This document shows positions 45,159-57,744 of a stretch of 64,000 nucleotides of DNA, piece after piece (positions within the stretch are counted from its first letter, which is position 1; the number at the start of each line of letters is the position of its first letter). A program made the translations under genes and the position numbers. Source of the DNA: Conchocele bisecta (taxonomy: Eukaryota; Mollusca; Bivalvia; Lucinida; Thyasiridae); NCBI GenBank assembly GCA_029237695.1, contig CM055280.1, forward strand, positions 36,726,508-36,790,507, read 5' to 3'. The notes under the pieces were generated by a model that ran no database searches, had not been told where the DNA came from, and worked only from the letters and a program-made list of their open reading frames with translations.

Positions 45159-46386
45159 ACCCCCTCTCCCCATTCCTGGGGGATTTCCTGAAACTAAATT
45201 CAATTACGAGTGTTATGCCGTATGTCTGCGCTCTGTAACCAGCTGGATGAATGTTTGGCACCATGTGTTCATAACTATACAATGGAATAAAGTTCAATTA
45301 AATAATATCTTACCATTCAGATGAAGAATTGTGCATGTTTTATTACCCCACCAACTGAATTGTAATCGCAAAACATCTACCTAAAGAACTCCATAAATGT
45401 ATGGTACTTTTGTAATTTCTCTGTGGCAATGGTACTTAGTGAAGGTAACAACTATGTTATGATTCCCATTATGATAATCTCTTGTAGTGCATATTACTTG
45501 TATCAATGGTAATGGTACTCAATAGTGTTTGCAAGATATGTGCCATGCCCATATTATGCTTATATAATGTCTACAGTTGATGATGAAATGGTAAAACAAG
45601 TAGTTATGACCATTCCCCACCCACTGAATTGACAATGGCCATTTTAGATGCAATACTTTTTATTATTGTATGCGCTGCCAGATACTTATGAAAGGTTCAT
45701 ATGAACGTGTATATACTAAAACATATAATATTAGTTATACACACACATTTCAGATACATAATGTATGTGTGTTCGTCTCTCTATATGTCAATTTCATATA
45801 TATGCAGTCATGACATTTATCATGATTATTATGTTGTCATAAGAATACAATTAGGTAGTGGAACGGATGAAACTGGTATAATACATATCCCGATTCCACA
45901 TAATGTACAACGTATTTATTTGGCATTCCAATATTCTTCCCATAACCCACTCCCAGTCATCAGCAGGAACAGGATTCAAATGCGTAGTTGGCACTTGTAC
46001 TTGTAACAACATGTAATAACAAAAGTGCATAACTTGCTGATATGCTGACAACCAGAGAAGAAAGGCAAATATCTGCATCTCGGTAAGGCATAGAACTACT
46101 GAAATACCATAAATGTCATACGAGAATGTATTCGTTCGAATGTGTATGACCGTCACCCATTACCTGTGTAAGTGCACACATTTGAATATGCACCCGCCTA
46201 ATGTATTTAGATATATTGCTACATTAGTGCACACTGACATTAGACATCCACTCATTACACTATTGTATTTTGAAAGTGTGGCATTGTAAGTAATTATTCA
46301 ACCAGGATTTCTTAATACATGTAGTAACATATGATAACCTGTAAGGTGGATATACTATTCCATAATTTTCATATACACAAAGAAAT

Positions 46387-47416
46387 TTAAAGCTACATGC
46401 CCACTCAGTAGGCACAAATTGTTCTTTATAGGAATTAAATAAGTGTATATTTGTGTCACTATTCCGTCAGTTCTAAAAATTACGAGTGCCCGCTATACGG
46501 ATATAATCATTTAGTAATATTATTTTTACTGATAGTGACGCGCGGTGGTATCATGCTATTTTCATATGCAAATGAGGCATGACATTTTTCAATTATGTAC
46601 ACTAATTAAATGCGTCACCTGAAAAAAATAATATTTTCGACAGACTATAAAGTATCATGATAATCGATGCACATCAAAAATAAATACAGAAAATGAATAG
46701 TAATGTCCGTTAACATAAAGAAACACGGTTANNNNNNNNNNNNNNNNNNNNNNNNNNNNNNNNNNNNNNNNNNNNNNNNNNNNNNNNNNNNNNNNNNNNN
46801 NNNNNNNNNNNNNNNNNNNNNNNNNNNNNNNNNNNNNNNNNNNNNNNNNNNNNNNNNNNNNNNNNNNNNNNNNNNNNNNNNNNNNNNNNNNNNNNNNNNN
46901 NNNNNNNNNNNNNNNNNNNNNNNNNNNNNNNNNNNNNNNNNNNNNNNNNNNNNNNNNNNNNNNNNNNNNNNNNNNNNNNNNNNNNNNNNNNNNNNNNNNN
47001 NNNNNNNNNNNNNNNNNNNNNNNNNNNNNNNNNNNNNNNNNNNNNNNNNNNNNNNNNNNNNNNNNNNNNNNNNNNNNNNNNNNNNNNNNNNNNNNNNNNN
47101 NNNNNNNNNNNNNNNNNNNNNNNNNNNNNNNNNNNNNNNNNNNNNNNNNNNNNNNNNNNNNNNNNNNNNNNNNNNNNNNNNNNNNNNNNNNNNNNNNNNN
47201 NNNNNNNNNNNNNNNNNNNNNNNNNNNNNNNTAAAGAAACACGGTTATCGCCCCTGAAATCAGTGTGGAAATTTAGGTCTGATATAAAATGTATAATAAC
47301 GCCAATCAATAAGTGGGGTAATGGTGAATGAATGTTTATTTTGTCAGAAAATGTATCAGATGATGTCTTTGATATAAAGAATAGTATGTGCCAACTGAGT
47401 GGGCATGTACCTTTAA
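46387..47416 (-). mobile_element. MITE-like element containing an assembly gap
   Basis: The ends TACATGCCCACTCAGTAGGC and its inverse (near 47388-47410) match those of the complete 438-bp element at 54275-54712, and the interior matches its reverse complement. The 500-N gap lies inside. Confidence 0.75.
46732..47231. other. Assembly gap of exactly 500 N
   Basis: The 16 bases TAAAGAAACACGGTTA stand immediately before and immediately after the N run. The homologous element at 54275-54712 has this stretch once and without a gap. Confidence 0.95.
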
Positions 47417-47419
47417 GGT

Positions 47420-49630
47420 ACATGATCTTTCTAAAAACATACATGTGCTCTGCAAATATATCCACAGTATTCATACAGCTGTTATGTACGCATGTATGAA
47501 ATACTGTTTTGAACATTCAGTTTTCTTGTTTCACATACATTAACATATTAACATATATTAACATATATTAAAATATATTACTCTATACCTGTTGTGTCAA
47601 CCAAAGATGATGTGTATGTAATCAACTTGTAATAGTTCAGATTGGCATATACAGGTATTGCATTCGGATAACAGCATCATTACAGATTTCAAATAAAGAG
47701 AACATTGATGAAATGTAGTCTTTGCATTTCATACTGTGCCAAAAGAAATATGTAACAACTGTGTTTAAAAGTATCAATGACTTCTAAGCATATGTATATG
47801 TCCTTCAAGTATATAATTATATAATTTATGGCCATAAATGCGTCTACAATGCATACAGTTTGGAATGTGTATATTAGTATACATGTAGTCGGACAAAGCC
47901 ATTCTGGGGGTATTTAGGAATCAATATAGTCTAGATTTAAAAGCATGCACATCTGACCTACATACGCATAACTACAACATACAACAGGGAACCATATTTA
48001 GTGATACTGCTATTCCAGAGATGACCCAGATGGACTCTAATACATCAATATGAGAATACTATTGCCTTTTTTCAATAAATCTCTGAATTCATCAATGTAC
48101 AGCAGTCAAATTATTTGTATCAGAAAAGCTCATGTGTTACTATGTGTTGCCATACACACTCATAGGACCGTCAATATGCGTTTAAATCCCCCAGATTGAT
48201 AAATGTATCCCCACAGCATATTATGCAATGTATCAAAATCATCTAACAATATCACATAGTCTCTATCTAGACACGTTAAACTTGTATTTACTATGCAGTT
48301 GAACTAATGCCTATATGACATTCAGACTGTGTACACACGAAGTCATAATCGGGTTTGTGGAAGGTGCTTCTTTGCCGCATTATGCCACAGGTTGTGTATT
48401 TGCCAGGTTCTCTGGTCTCCTCGGGATATATATTTTTTCTTATTTGACAACATATCCAATGACATTCTATTATTGACATAAAACACACCTTAATCATGTA
48501 CCATTCGCACATTTGTTTCCTGAATGCAGACTTCTATTTACTTGTTTAGCATATGCATACTACACGCAGTTTGTAGCTAATATACATTTCCTTGTGACAT
48601 ACACCCCTGTGTGGCATTGAATCCAGCACAAGACAAGCTGCAGAACCTCCTCGGGGAAGGGTATTATCACATCATTTAACAAATTTCATCTGTATTAATA
48701 GTGTATATATATATATCCATTAATATCACATTATAATTGCAAAAACGGCCATGTTGATGGTTATCTTGAAACTGACAGTCATTGTGACATTGTACATGAT
48801 TACGTTTCGGGTATATTGGTTTCAATAATGTTTAATATAATTTAATAGAAACAGCACATGAAGTGTTTAATGTAGAACTGAAAACACCAGTGACTGCATG
48901 AATTATGTATCGTTATGATGTATTGTATTTATGTTCCAATGTATGCAACTCGCGAACAAGGGTTGATTTAAATTATTGGCACATGTGAAGACATGTGGGA
49001 TTCTTACTGTTGGAGAAAGCCATGCATACTTGAAATAAGCATACCCATGCCACCCATCACACAATGTACCATCCTACATACTTGGGCAATGATCATGCTT
49101 GCCTAATTCGGAGAAGTGTGCTTGTTACTAATCACATTAACTAGACTATCTCACTAATAACATTGTTTTCATTGTCAACAGTCAATACATTTTGGAAACA
49201 CTTTGAGACATTTCTTCAATACTGAATATGATTGAAATCCATCCATATTTGTCTTTGAAAATAAAAAGAATAACTCACTCTATGCATAGCAATATATTGT
49301 TGTTTAATTACTGAAAACTGCAGCTTCATCGTAAATATTATTGAACATGTGGTTATTTTGGCGGTCTTTTGAAAATATAATTATAGCATTCAATTACTCC
49401 TGTAATATATATTTACTTGTGCGGGAAAGCAATGCATATGTGTTTTAATTTTATGAATGTCTGTAATCGTTCATAACAGCAGGCGACTCGCAAAAAAATG
49501 TTTTAAAACAGCCTACTATTTCGGCAGCAATTTTGAAATATATTATATTTGCTGATTTAATTCAATGCAAGATGTTTTCAAAATCATGGGGCGAGGGGGT
49601 TATTGCTGGCTCAAAGTCTATGGGGTATAT
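47420..49630. other. No gene seen
   Basis: AT-rich sequence with short (TA)n runs near 48704. No open frame has protein-like content. Confidence 0.5.
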
Positions 49631-49644
49631 CGTTTTTGCTTTTC

Positions 49645-49707
49645 CGTCCGGTCATCCGTCCGTCCGTCAGTTCTTCTGTTCCTTCGTCCGTCCGTCCGTC
49701 CGTCCGA
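49645..49707. repeat. CGTC microsatellite
   Basis: Repeated CCGTCCGTC units are seen, similar to the left edge of the window. Confidence 0.85.
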
Positions 49708-50276
49708 AACACATTGACAGGTGGCGGCCGGCTGTATCCGTGAGCGTCTACTCACTTGCTTTAGAATACGCCATTAGTTGTTGAATATTAGTCTACCAAT
49801 CACATAATAATTAAATTAAAATATTAAATATCCAATATGTCCAATGTAAGCCTGTGACAGAATACATGTACCATATATACCATATATGCATCTCAGCGTC
49901 AATTGACATGAAACATGACCTATAAAATATTGGATGAGCAGTCGGCAAAGACATATAACGAACGCCGATAGAAAACATAACACATAAGACACATATCAAA
50001 CTTAGCGTTTATGTAATTACGACATATGACACATCTAAATACAGTTTATATTATATAATGTACATGAATGTCATGTGTCAATTCAGCATTTGCTGTTATA
50101 ATTCACCTGCTAAACATATTATGCTGTCGTTGCAAAGTTTATTCAACTGTGACCCTTGAATGAGTAGGTCGTTGAATGTTCGATCTGCACATGTCTCAAG
50201 GTTACAATCGGCGAGCATTTTAAATATTAAATATATACTCACCTTTTCATTATTTATTTGTGTTATTGTTATTCAG

Positions 50277-50498
50277 GTGGTTGATACTTTCGAATGTACA
50301 AGGGCTTGTCGGCTTGTGGATGGCGATTATTTTACTGTAAATGGAATGAACTACACGTAGGCTAGCCATTGTGGACAGTGTTACTGTTCTTATCGCTGTG
50401 GTATGTATGGTAGGTCATATACGGCCTCTGTCTGGACCTTGAATAGTAGAGCAAAACCAGGCGCAGTCGGCTACCAATTTCCGAACACGTGGAAGTAA
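50277..50498 (+). pseudogene. Cysteine-rich exon with in-frame TAG
   Basis: After a good acceptor (gttattgttattcag) one frame reads 73 codons to TAA at 50496-50498, with a single TAG at 50358-50360. Before the TAG it has FECTRACRLVDGDYFTVNGM; after it ASHCGQCYCSYRCG and VGYQFPNTWK. Cysteine spacing and aromatic content look like a small secreted disulfide-rich domain. The matching character on both sides of the TAG suggests a nonsense change in a former exon, a null allele or a sequence error. Alternatively the real exon simply ends at the TAG. Confidence 0.45.
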
Positions 50499-50499
50499 A

Positions 50500-52960
50500 T
50501 ACCATCGATGTTATTATTAGTATTACTATAATAATATAATTTCAAACCGGAAAAGCGGCTTGACCAGCATCACTTCTACACCAGTGGGACAGGCGAATTG
50601 TTAACCCATGTAACCATAACAATTGTGTTTCATGTGAAAGAAAACACAAACATCAAATTTATCCCAGGCTCAATTGATGTTTTGCCTGCGGTTGGTCCCG
50701 GCTTGCCATTGATAGCATGCGTTTTACAGACTTTGACATGCGATCGTGTGTCATTAGTGCCGCCATGTATATATTTGTTCTATCTTTGACTCGTTTTGAC
50801 ATTCATGACATGTGCTAGATTATATCCAGGTATGTCTTCTTCTCGCTTGCCAGTCCATCATTTCACTCGGAGGAATTATATGCCAGTAGTGTACCTTAGT
50901 TGTGTACCGTTTGGGCGCATTCTACGTATGTAGCCACATCGCACCATCACAAAACATATTTACACTTCAAACGTCCGTCTTATATTGGAGTTTCGAGAAT
51001 GGAAAGTCATTGAACCAATGTCCATACTTTGCAAATCACGATGATACAAAATGTGTAGTACAATACTTTTAAAAGATAACAATCTCTCTGCTTTGACACC
51101 CATTCTTTATCAGTGCATACATTGCACATAGCTTAGTTTAAAACAAACTTCTGCATACACCGATACATTTCAGATAGTATTTCATTCAACAGTTTCTATA
51201 TTATATTGAGTTCGTAAAATATACAAACATCATGCCACGATGTAAAGTCCCATACCAAACACATGAAACCTTTAAAACGACATATATATTACGAATACTA
51301 CTAACATACAATGTGTCGTTTCCATAATCATTGCCCATAAAACAAGCAAACTAATAACACCTATTCCGCCAATCTATGGATATCACTTCAGATGACATAC
51401 ATACACATATCAGCTAAGTGTATATAGTAACAGCAGATTAATGTTCGTGTACCGCACTTTGTGTTAACACACTATATTGTGACATACCGTACTACAATGA
51501 CTGTGTGTGTGAGCGGTTATCTTACATCACTTTACGTGGGCTGAAATTATAAATTAAGTTAGTTTTTATATACTACTGTAACATATTTCTACTACATACT
51601 GCAACACATAGAATCCACGTTGTAATGCCTCTCATCGGCAATTGTTCGCGATAACTTCAGATATGTTACCATGACCGCCAAACACATGATATAAAACATA
51701 TCCTGCTGTCGAATACATTTAGTATACTTATCAGAAGCCATGTACATACCTATATGTATTTGAATAACTTTATATTCCATATGGAATCTCTAATTATATT
51801 TGTGTGACCGTTTTTTGTAATGTACTCTGTGAATGTCTTCTAAACATATAAAACTACTTCAACATATAAATTGCACCCATCATGTATAAGCTCGTAGATC
51901 TCCATGTACGCGACATACCAGTAGCTAATACAGATCAGATAATCTGGAATACATCTGTTCATTTAGGAATTCATGTATTGACACAATCACGTGTATATTA
52001 GAGTCAATTCCCACTCTATAATGCATGCAAAGTACACAAATACAACACAATGCGTGGCAGACAAAACTATGAATGTTTTTTTCTTAATTAATCTGGCTGT
52101 ATATGCTATCACACAGAAACTAGAAATAGTTCGAATTGTTTTATTAAATATCATCAGAATGTTGTATCACTCAATATGTTGTAGATACAACATAAAAGAA
52201 AACACCGTATGCATTATTGTTGACAGTAACCTGGTAATTTGCGTATGTGCAAGTAACATCCCAGTGAATCCTAGTTTCGAACACATGCCACAATACTGTC
52301 AACAATTAACGTTTCTATCATGTCGCATGCTATGTCATCTCCTACGTAAGAATCATCCTGCTATGTTTGCGTTTACATGTATGTACGTATATCCAATAAA
52401 ATCAATGTACATACGTAGTGCATTCATGTGAGCTTTTAAAGTATATGCCACTGTTATTTCTACATGAAATGTATTTAGACGCCATCACATTTATATTTAT
52501 TATTAAAGTTTAACGTGCTACATGGAAAACATTCGAAATGCGACCAGCTTAATGGCCAATCTCCAATGCAGGATGTGTCACAATTATAACACATGAATTA
52601 GGACAAGGCTGTTCATTAAATAATTAGCGTCTAACATTAGTGTCTGTTATTCATGACGTTATTGGTCATAACTAGTGAATACGCTACACATGAATCACAT
52701 GGTTATATGAGTCCCCTAGAAAAAACATAGGACAAACGACATTTTGGCGGCCATTTTGAATTATTTAAACATTTCAATCGTGATCATATATGTTCAATTA
52801 GTGTCTTTGACTCGTTGATCAATAGTGCATGGACATTGTCGCCAAAATCAAATGGTTACGTGTATGACAACCATTAATGTATTGGCGGCCATCTTGGAAT
52901 AAATGACAGCTACACTCTGACAGAATCAAGAATGTCACTATTAAGCAAAGAAAACACGAT
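50500..52960. other. No gene seen
   Basis: AT-rich DNA. The 146-codon frame at 51991-52431 has random-looking composition and no exon signals, so it is not called. Confidence 0.5.
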
Positions 52961-52968
52961 ATATGATT

Positions 52969-53180
52969 GCCGGATTAGCTGAGTGGGTAGAGAGTCGGAC
53001 TGCGGATCGGGAGACCCCGGGTTCGTATCCCACCTCGACCGCTGCGAATGGCCGATTCGGTGTGTCCTGGGCAAGACAGCTTCGTGCTTGTTGGATGGGG
53101 ACTTAAATAGCCGGTCTCGACGTGCAAGGTCATCGAGCCAGTGCCGTCATCAAATCAAAGCATTTATTTATTTATTTATG
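52969..53180 (+). mobile_element. tRNA-derived SINE with Meta-like central domain
   Basis: The head begins GCCGGATTAGCTGAGTGG (A box) and has GGGTTCGTATCCC (B box) at about 53020. The body contains GTGTCCTGGGCAAGAC and GGATGGGGACTTAAATAG, close to the conserved central domain of molluscan MetaSINEs. The tail is (ATTT)n at about 53161-53180. It is complete from head to tail. Confidence 0.82.
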
Positions 53181-53314
53181 TATGATGTAAAAACAATCAT
53201 TCCAATCTTGGGTATATGGGATAATTCACCCGACTCATAAACGAACTTATTTACGGGTGTTGTTTCTGTATTAACACAGCTCGTGTGCAAGGTATGTGCA
53301 TGAGGATGTGATAA

Positions 53315-53384
53315 ATAAGTTAGATCACGGTAAAGCTCGCGGATTATCTCCTCGTACATGCGGACGAACCGTGATCTAACTTAT
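53315..53384. repeat. Hairpin with 17-bp arms
   Basis: ATAAGTTAGATCACGGT and ACCGTGATCTAACTTAT are exact inverted repeats separated by 36 bases. Confidence 0.85.
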
Positions 53385-54274
53385 ACATATCAAAGTGGAA
53401 ACTGTTAAATCTATGGCCAGACTTGTTTGTTTCCATGGTAGCATAACTCATGACATTGAACCGTCTGCACATTTAGCCTAAGTCCACATATGATATTTGT
53501 CTGTGTATTCGTGCTAGTTCCATTGAATTAATCGTTCACAAATAAAGTGTGTAACGGTTTAAACGGTGATTGTTACGATTATTTGAACTTTCACCTTGAA
53601 TTTGACCTTGATCTTTTATTCTACGACATTATTATATTTGTGCTTATTGTAGGAAATCGGTATGTGTTGAACATAACTACATTAATGCCTGGGCAACATG
53701 TACAAGAGAAATTTATATTAAATTTCATTTTTTATTTATTCATACTGGTTACCAATATCGGCCGCCATCTTGGATGCCATCTTTAATGTAAGACCTTTCG
53801 CACCAGTTTCCAGATTGACACCCAGGCTTGAAATATTTGTAAGATGTTACTCTTGTAAATACAAACGGCAAACCTTTTCTGTCTGAGGTCGAAACGAAAA
53901 GTTATAGTCTTGGCCTTATCTTCTCGTATATTCAAAATGTGTCTTAGTACCAACATAAACCGACTGGATTAGACAGATGACATTGGAACGAAAGGAATGA
54001 TATGGATATGTTAATGCGCAATACAGTATGCCAATAGCGGATCTGTTGAGGTTATGGTTTATGAGCCGCTAACGCTCCCTCGCATTTAATTCCTTAAAGA
54101 AATATGTAAAATACTTCCGATACCTCATTACAGGGTAGACGGAGTATGCCGCACAGAAGCCGAGCTTAGTTTCGCTACAGACTTTGAACACGCAGTTAGG
54201 GAGAAATACGCCATCACAACATCTGGTACAGTACATAGGTGGAAGACTCGGACCTGTGACATAAAACGTGCACA

Positions 54275-54712
54275 TTAAAGGTACATGCCCACTCAGTAGG
54301 CACAACATATTCTTTATATCAGAGATATTATCTGAGACATTTTCTGACAAAATAACATCCATTCACCATTACCCCACGTATTTATTGGCATTATTATGCA
54401 TTTTATATCAGACGGACATTTCCACACTGATATCAGGGGCGATAACCGTGTTTCCTTAAAATGTTAACGGACAGTACTATTTATTATCTGTCTTTATTTT
54501 TTGATGTGCAATGATCATACTTTATAATCTGACAAAAATATTATTTTTTGCAGGTGACGCATTTAATTAGCATAAATAATTAAAAAATATCATGCCTCAT
54601 TTGCATATGAAAATAGCACGTTTTAGAACTGGTGGAATAGTGACACGATTATACACTTATTTAGTTCCTATAAAGAACATTTTGTGCCTACTGAGTGAGC
54701 ATGTAACTTTAA
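54275..54712 (+). mobile_element. MITE, 438 bp, complete
   Basis: The ends TTAAAGGTACATGCCCACTC and GAGTGAGCATGTAACTTTAA are inverted repeats that extend inwards to TTCTTTATA / TATAAAGAA. The interior carries GTGACGCATTTAATTAGC. No coding capacity. Confidence 0.85.
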
Positions 54713-54785
54713 AAACTTCCCATTACCCCACCCACATGCTGTTGTACTACACGTCACATTACAAGCGGATGGGACAGTACGATTG

Positions 54786-54916
54786 TTATCCCGTCAACAC
54801 AGTGCGTATGTGCCGTGAAACACGGTGCCGTGAAACACGGTACCGTGAAACATTTTTGATATCCAGTCAATACAATTTTTGCATTTTACAGCCATTTGAA
54901 GGTGTTGACGGGATAA
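54786..54916. mobile_element. Foldback element B, copy 2
   Basis: Same termini as 44421-44536. The interior has a triplicated CCGTGAAACA motif that is partly single in the other copy. Confidence 0.88.
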
Positions 54917-54919
54917 ATA

Positions 54920-55059
54920 GAATAGTAGGTTAGTGCCGTGAATGGGAAAAAATATCTGGCGCGACACGGAAACGGGATGTGCTCGGTAGAGCCTCGCCCA
55001 TCCCGTTTCCTGAGCCTTGCCAGATATTTTTTCCCATTCACGGCACTAACCTACTATTC
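54920..55059. mobile_element. Foldback element A, copy 2
   Basis: Reverse complement of 44281-44417, with better-matched arms. It lies three bases from element B, as in the other locus. Confidence 0.88.
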
Positions 55060-55478
55060 TCTATATACATGTATTCACAGTTGCGAGTGTTCCACTTGTA
55101 GTACAGTAAACTGTCTCTTTATCAGGTTCATGTAACCCGCTAGGCATGGACCGGACACACGCTGAATGATAATACTTGGTCGTATTATGTATCACATATC
55201 TGGGTCATTGCTGCTTTCGCTGTCTTTCCAATGGTCGAGCGGTGTCACATGACGTCGCCGCATGATGCCAGTGTAATGATGAAACGCAAACAAGTCCACG
55301 CTATTACACGGAAATCCATGTTACACTTGCCCATCGTCTTGCATAAAACGTTACCTGATAAATATAATACCATGCCAGTGTTGTTTTCCTCCGTGCTTCC
55401 TAGCATCACCTGCTAAATTGTGATATCAAAATACACTAGCCTGGTATTCTCCCTAAACCGAATGCTCGAGACATTTCT

Positions 55479-55704
55479 ACGGAGCCCCGCGGAGGACATG
55501 GATTTTTTTTATTAATTCGTTCCCACGAAATAACAATTCGTTCCATCAATTTAACAATTCATTCCCTCGAATTAACAATTCGTTATTTCGTGGGAACGAA
55601 TTGTTAAACTGAGGGAACGAATTGTTAATTCGTGGAAACGAATTGTTATTTCGTGGGAACGAATTAATAAAAAAAAGAATTCTACGTCCCCTGCGGGGCT
55701 CCGT
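55479..55704. mobile_element. MITE-like nested palindrome
   Basis: The outer ends ACGGAGCCCCGC and GCGGGGCTCCGT are exact inverted repeats. Inside, CGTTCCCACGAAATAACAAT and its inverse recur several times, so that both a large foldback and smaller internal hairpins can form. Confidence 0.85.
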
Positions 55705-55710
55705 ACACTT

Positions 55711-55990
55711 CAGTGTGTAGCATGGATTGGGTTTGATTATCCTTTATCTGTGGACAGTGTGTAGTGTGTAGCATGGATTGGGTTTGATTATCCTTTATCT
55801 GTGGACAGTGTGTAGCATGGATTGGGTTGGGTTTGATTATCCATTTATCTGTGGACAGTGTGTAGCATGGATTGGGTTTGATTATCCTTTATCTGTGGAC
55901 AGTGTGTAGCATGGATTGGGTTTGATTATCCTTTATCTGTGGACAGTGTGTAGCATGGATTGGGTTTGATTATCCTTTATCTGTGGACAG
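55711..55990. repeat. Minisatellite, 44-bp unit, about six copies
   Basis: GTGTAGCATGGATTGGGTTT followed by GATTATCCTTTATCTGTGGA recurs at 44-bp steps, with a small insertion in the first and third units. It directly abuts the MITE at 55479-55704. Confidence 0.9.
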
Positions 55991-57261
55991 ATTGCGGCGA
56001 GGGTATTTGTGCACATGTTCTTGAAGAACGGTTCATATTTCGGTGGTTTATGGGTTATTTCGGTATATCTGGTGGTTTGGGTGAATTGTTATCAACATAT
56101 ATTTACGTCACCTCCCGTACCGAATTACACGTATAACTAGTAGAAGTACAACGGTGTGAAACAGAGATTCTACCCGCGCACGTTTTTAACCAATACAACC
56201 ATTACTTGTTAACCAATAACAAAAAAACCGGTGTTTGTTTAGATTAGTGAATTGGATCTGAACCGCCATTATGCAAGTCAAACATGTATGCTCTCAAAGC
56301 GGTGTAATTTTGTTACACACTGTGTGAGCAACTTTACAGCGCGACACTCATTGGCTGACACGCATGTCGTAGTGGATATTTCCATTGTTAACAACCCCCA
56401 CCCCCCCCCACCCCCATGGCGGCCATCTTAGATTTAAAAATGGTCGCCCTGAAAGTGTATACAATATATTGTATTATTCATAGCTACAGTTCTAATGAAA
56501 ATAGAATGTTGTTTTCTTCGGCTATGCCATCTACATGCCACATTTTCTGATAAGTGGTATGGCAGACATTCTGTTTTGAAAATGGCCGCTATGTAAATAT
56601 TATTTATTGTGCCTTCACTACGTATAACTGTCTCTGATCCAAAGTTATTTGTATCATCAAAGAAAATATGAGTTGATCCTATCTTATTCTAATTTTAAAA
56701 ATGGCAGCCGTGAAAATCGCATAATTATGATATAATGCACACATTATTTACACTGATTTCTTCCAGACTATAATCATATAGGAACGGGAATTATATATGA
56801 CTAAAGTAAATTTCAGTGCACTGTTTATGACAAACAGGCTATATTTCAAAATAGCCGCTCTGTGTATGCAGGAATTGTCTTACTTACGGTTACAGGGCTT
56901 TCAGTAAGTTCCATCAGAATCTGCATTAGTCTGTAACTTGTTTGTGTTCTTGAAAAGCAGTGCTGTCACAATCACACTCAACATTGTATCAAAGGAGTTG
57001 CTTACATAGACCCAATATATACCCAATATAAATGTGTATAAACGTGTAGAGAAATGGCATTAAAACGCCATGTGCATATGTTTAAGACGTGTAGAAGACC
57101 TATGTAAAATGTCAGATTCATTGCCAGAACACTGTTTGAGAGGTTGAATACAAAAATATATAACTAATACAGAATTGTATGCATGAAAGTGTAGACAAAT
57201 GGCTACGTTGAAAATGCTGTATTGTTCCATTGTCATTATCGTTAATTACGATAACCATTAT

Positions 57262-57415
57262 AGGAATGAATGGCCTTTTTCTGGAATTTATCGGGGTATA
57301 AACTTGGAAAAGTCGCGGGAATACTGGACGAAGGCCGGAAGGCCTCGTCCAGTATTCCCGCGACTTTTCCAAGTTTATATCCCCGGTAAATTCTACAAAA
57401 AGGCCATTCATTCCT
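57262..57415. mobile_element. Near-perfect 154-bp palindrome
   Basis: AGGAATGAATGGCCTTTTT at the left pairs with AAAAAGGCCATTCATTCCT at the right. The inner arms contain GTCGCGGGAATACTGGACGA and TCGTCCAGTATTCCCGCGAC around a GGCCGGAAGGCC centre. Confidence 0.9.
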
Positions 57416-57744
57416 TATAATTCCAGCATTTGAAATAAATTCATCAAGAAAATGTGTTTATTTTCCGTTTTATTAAGAATTATTTTAACTGTGCCTGACG
57501 GTTACGGAAAGTAGTTCGTCGTGGGAGTTTACTGGGATATAAATTTTGGACGGAGACTTGCTACGGGCCAATCAAATGTTAGGGAATTGTGTAAATATTG
57601 TTGTGCTGGAATTATATGGTCTTAAGAGATCACAAGGCATTTGTCATATGAAATGGACCAGTGCCTTGATGGTCCAAATAGCGTTTCACTTGTTGACAAT
57701 TGTCATATTAAGCCAGCGACACTCTAGGCCACGCATCTAGGTCT

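Noticed and set aside
44814..45297. Glycine-rich proteins on the minus strand
   Set aside because: They are produced by the 47-C run and low-complexity flanks. There are no splice signals or conserved segments.
46655..47516. Long open frames across 46655-47516 on both strands
   Set aside because: They consist mostly of the 500 N and contain no real sequence.
51991..52431. 146-codon frame on the plus strand
   Set aside because: Rich in Ile, Tyr, Cys and Met as expected from AT-rich non-coding DNA; no domain seen.
52969..53040. Functional tRNA gene
   Set aside because: It has A and B boxes but is fused to a SINE body with an ATTT tail and its acceptor stem is not intact.
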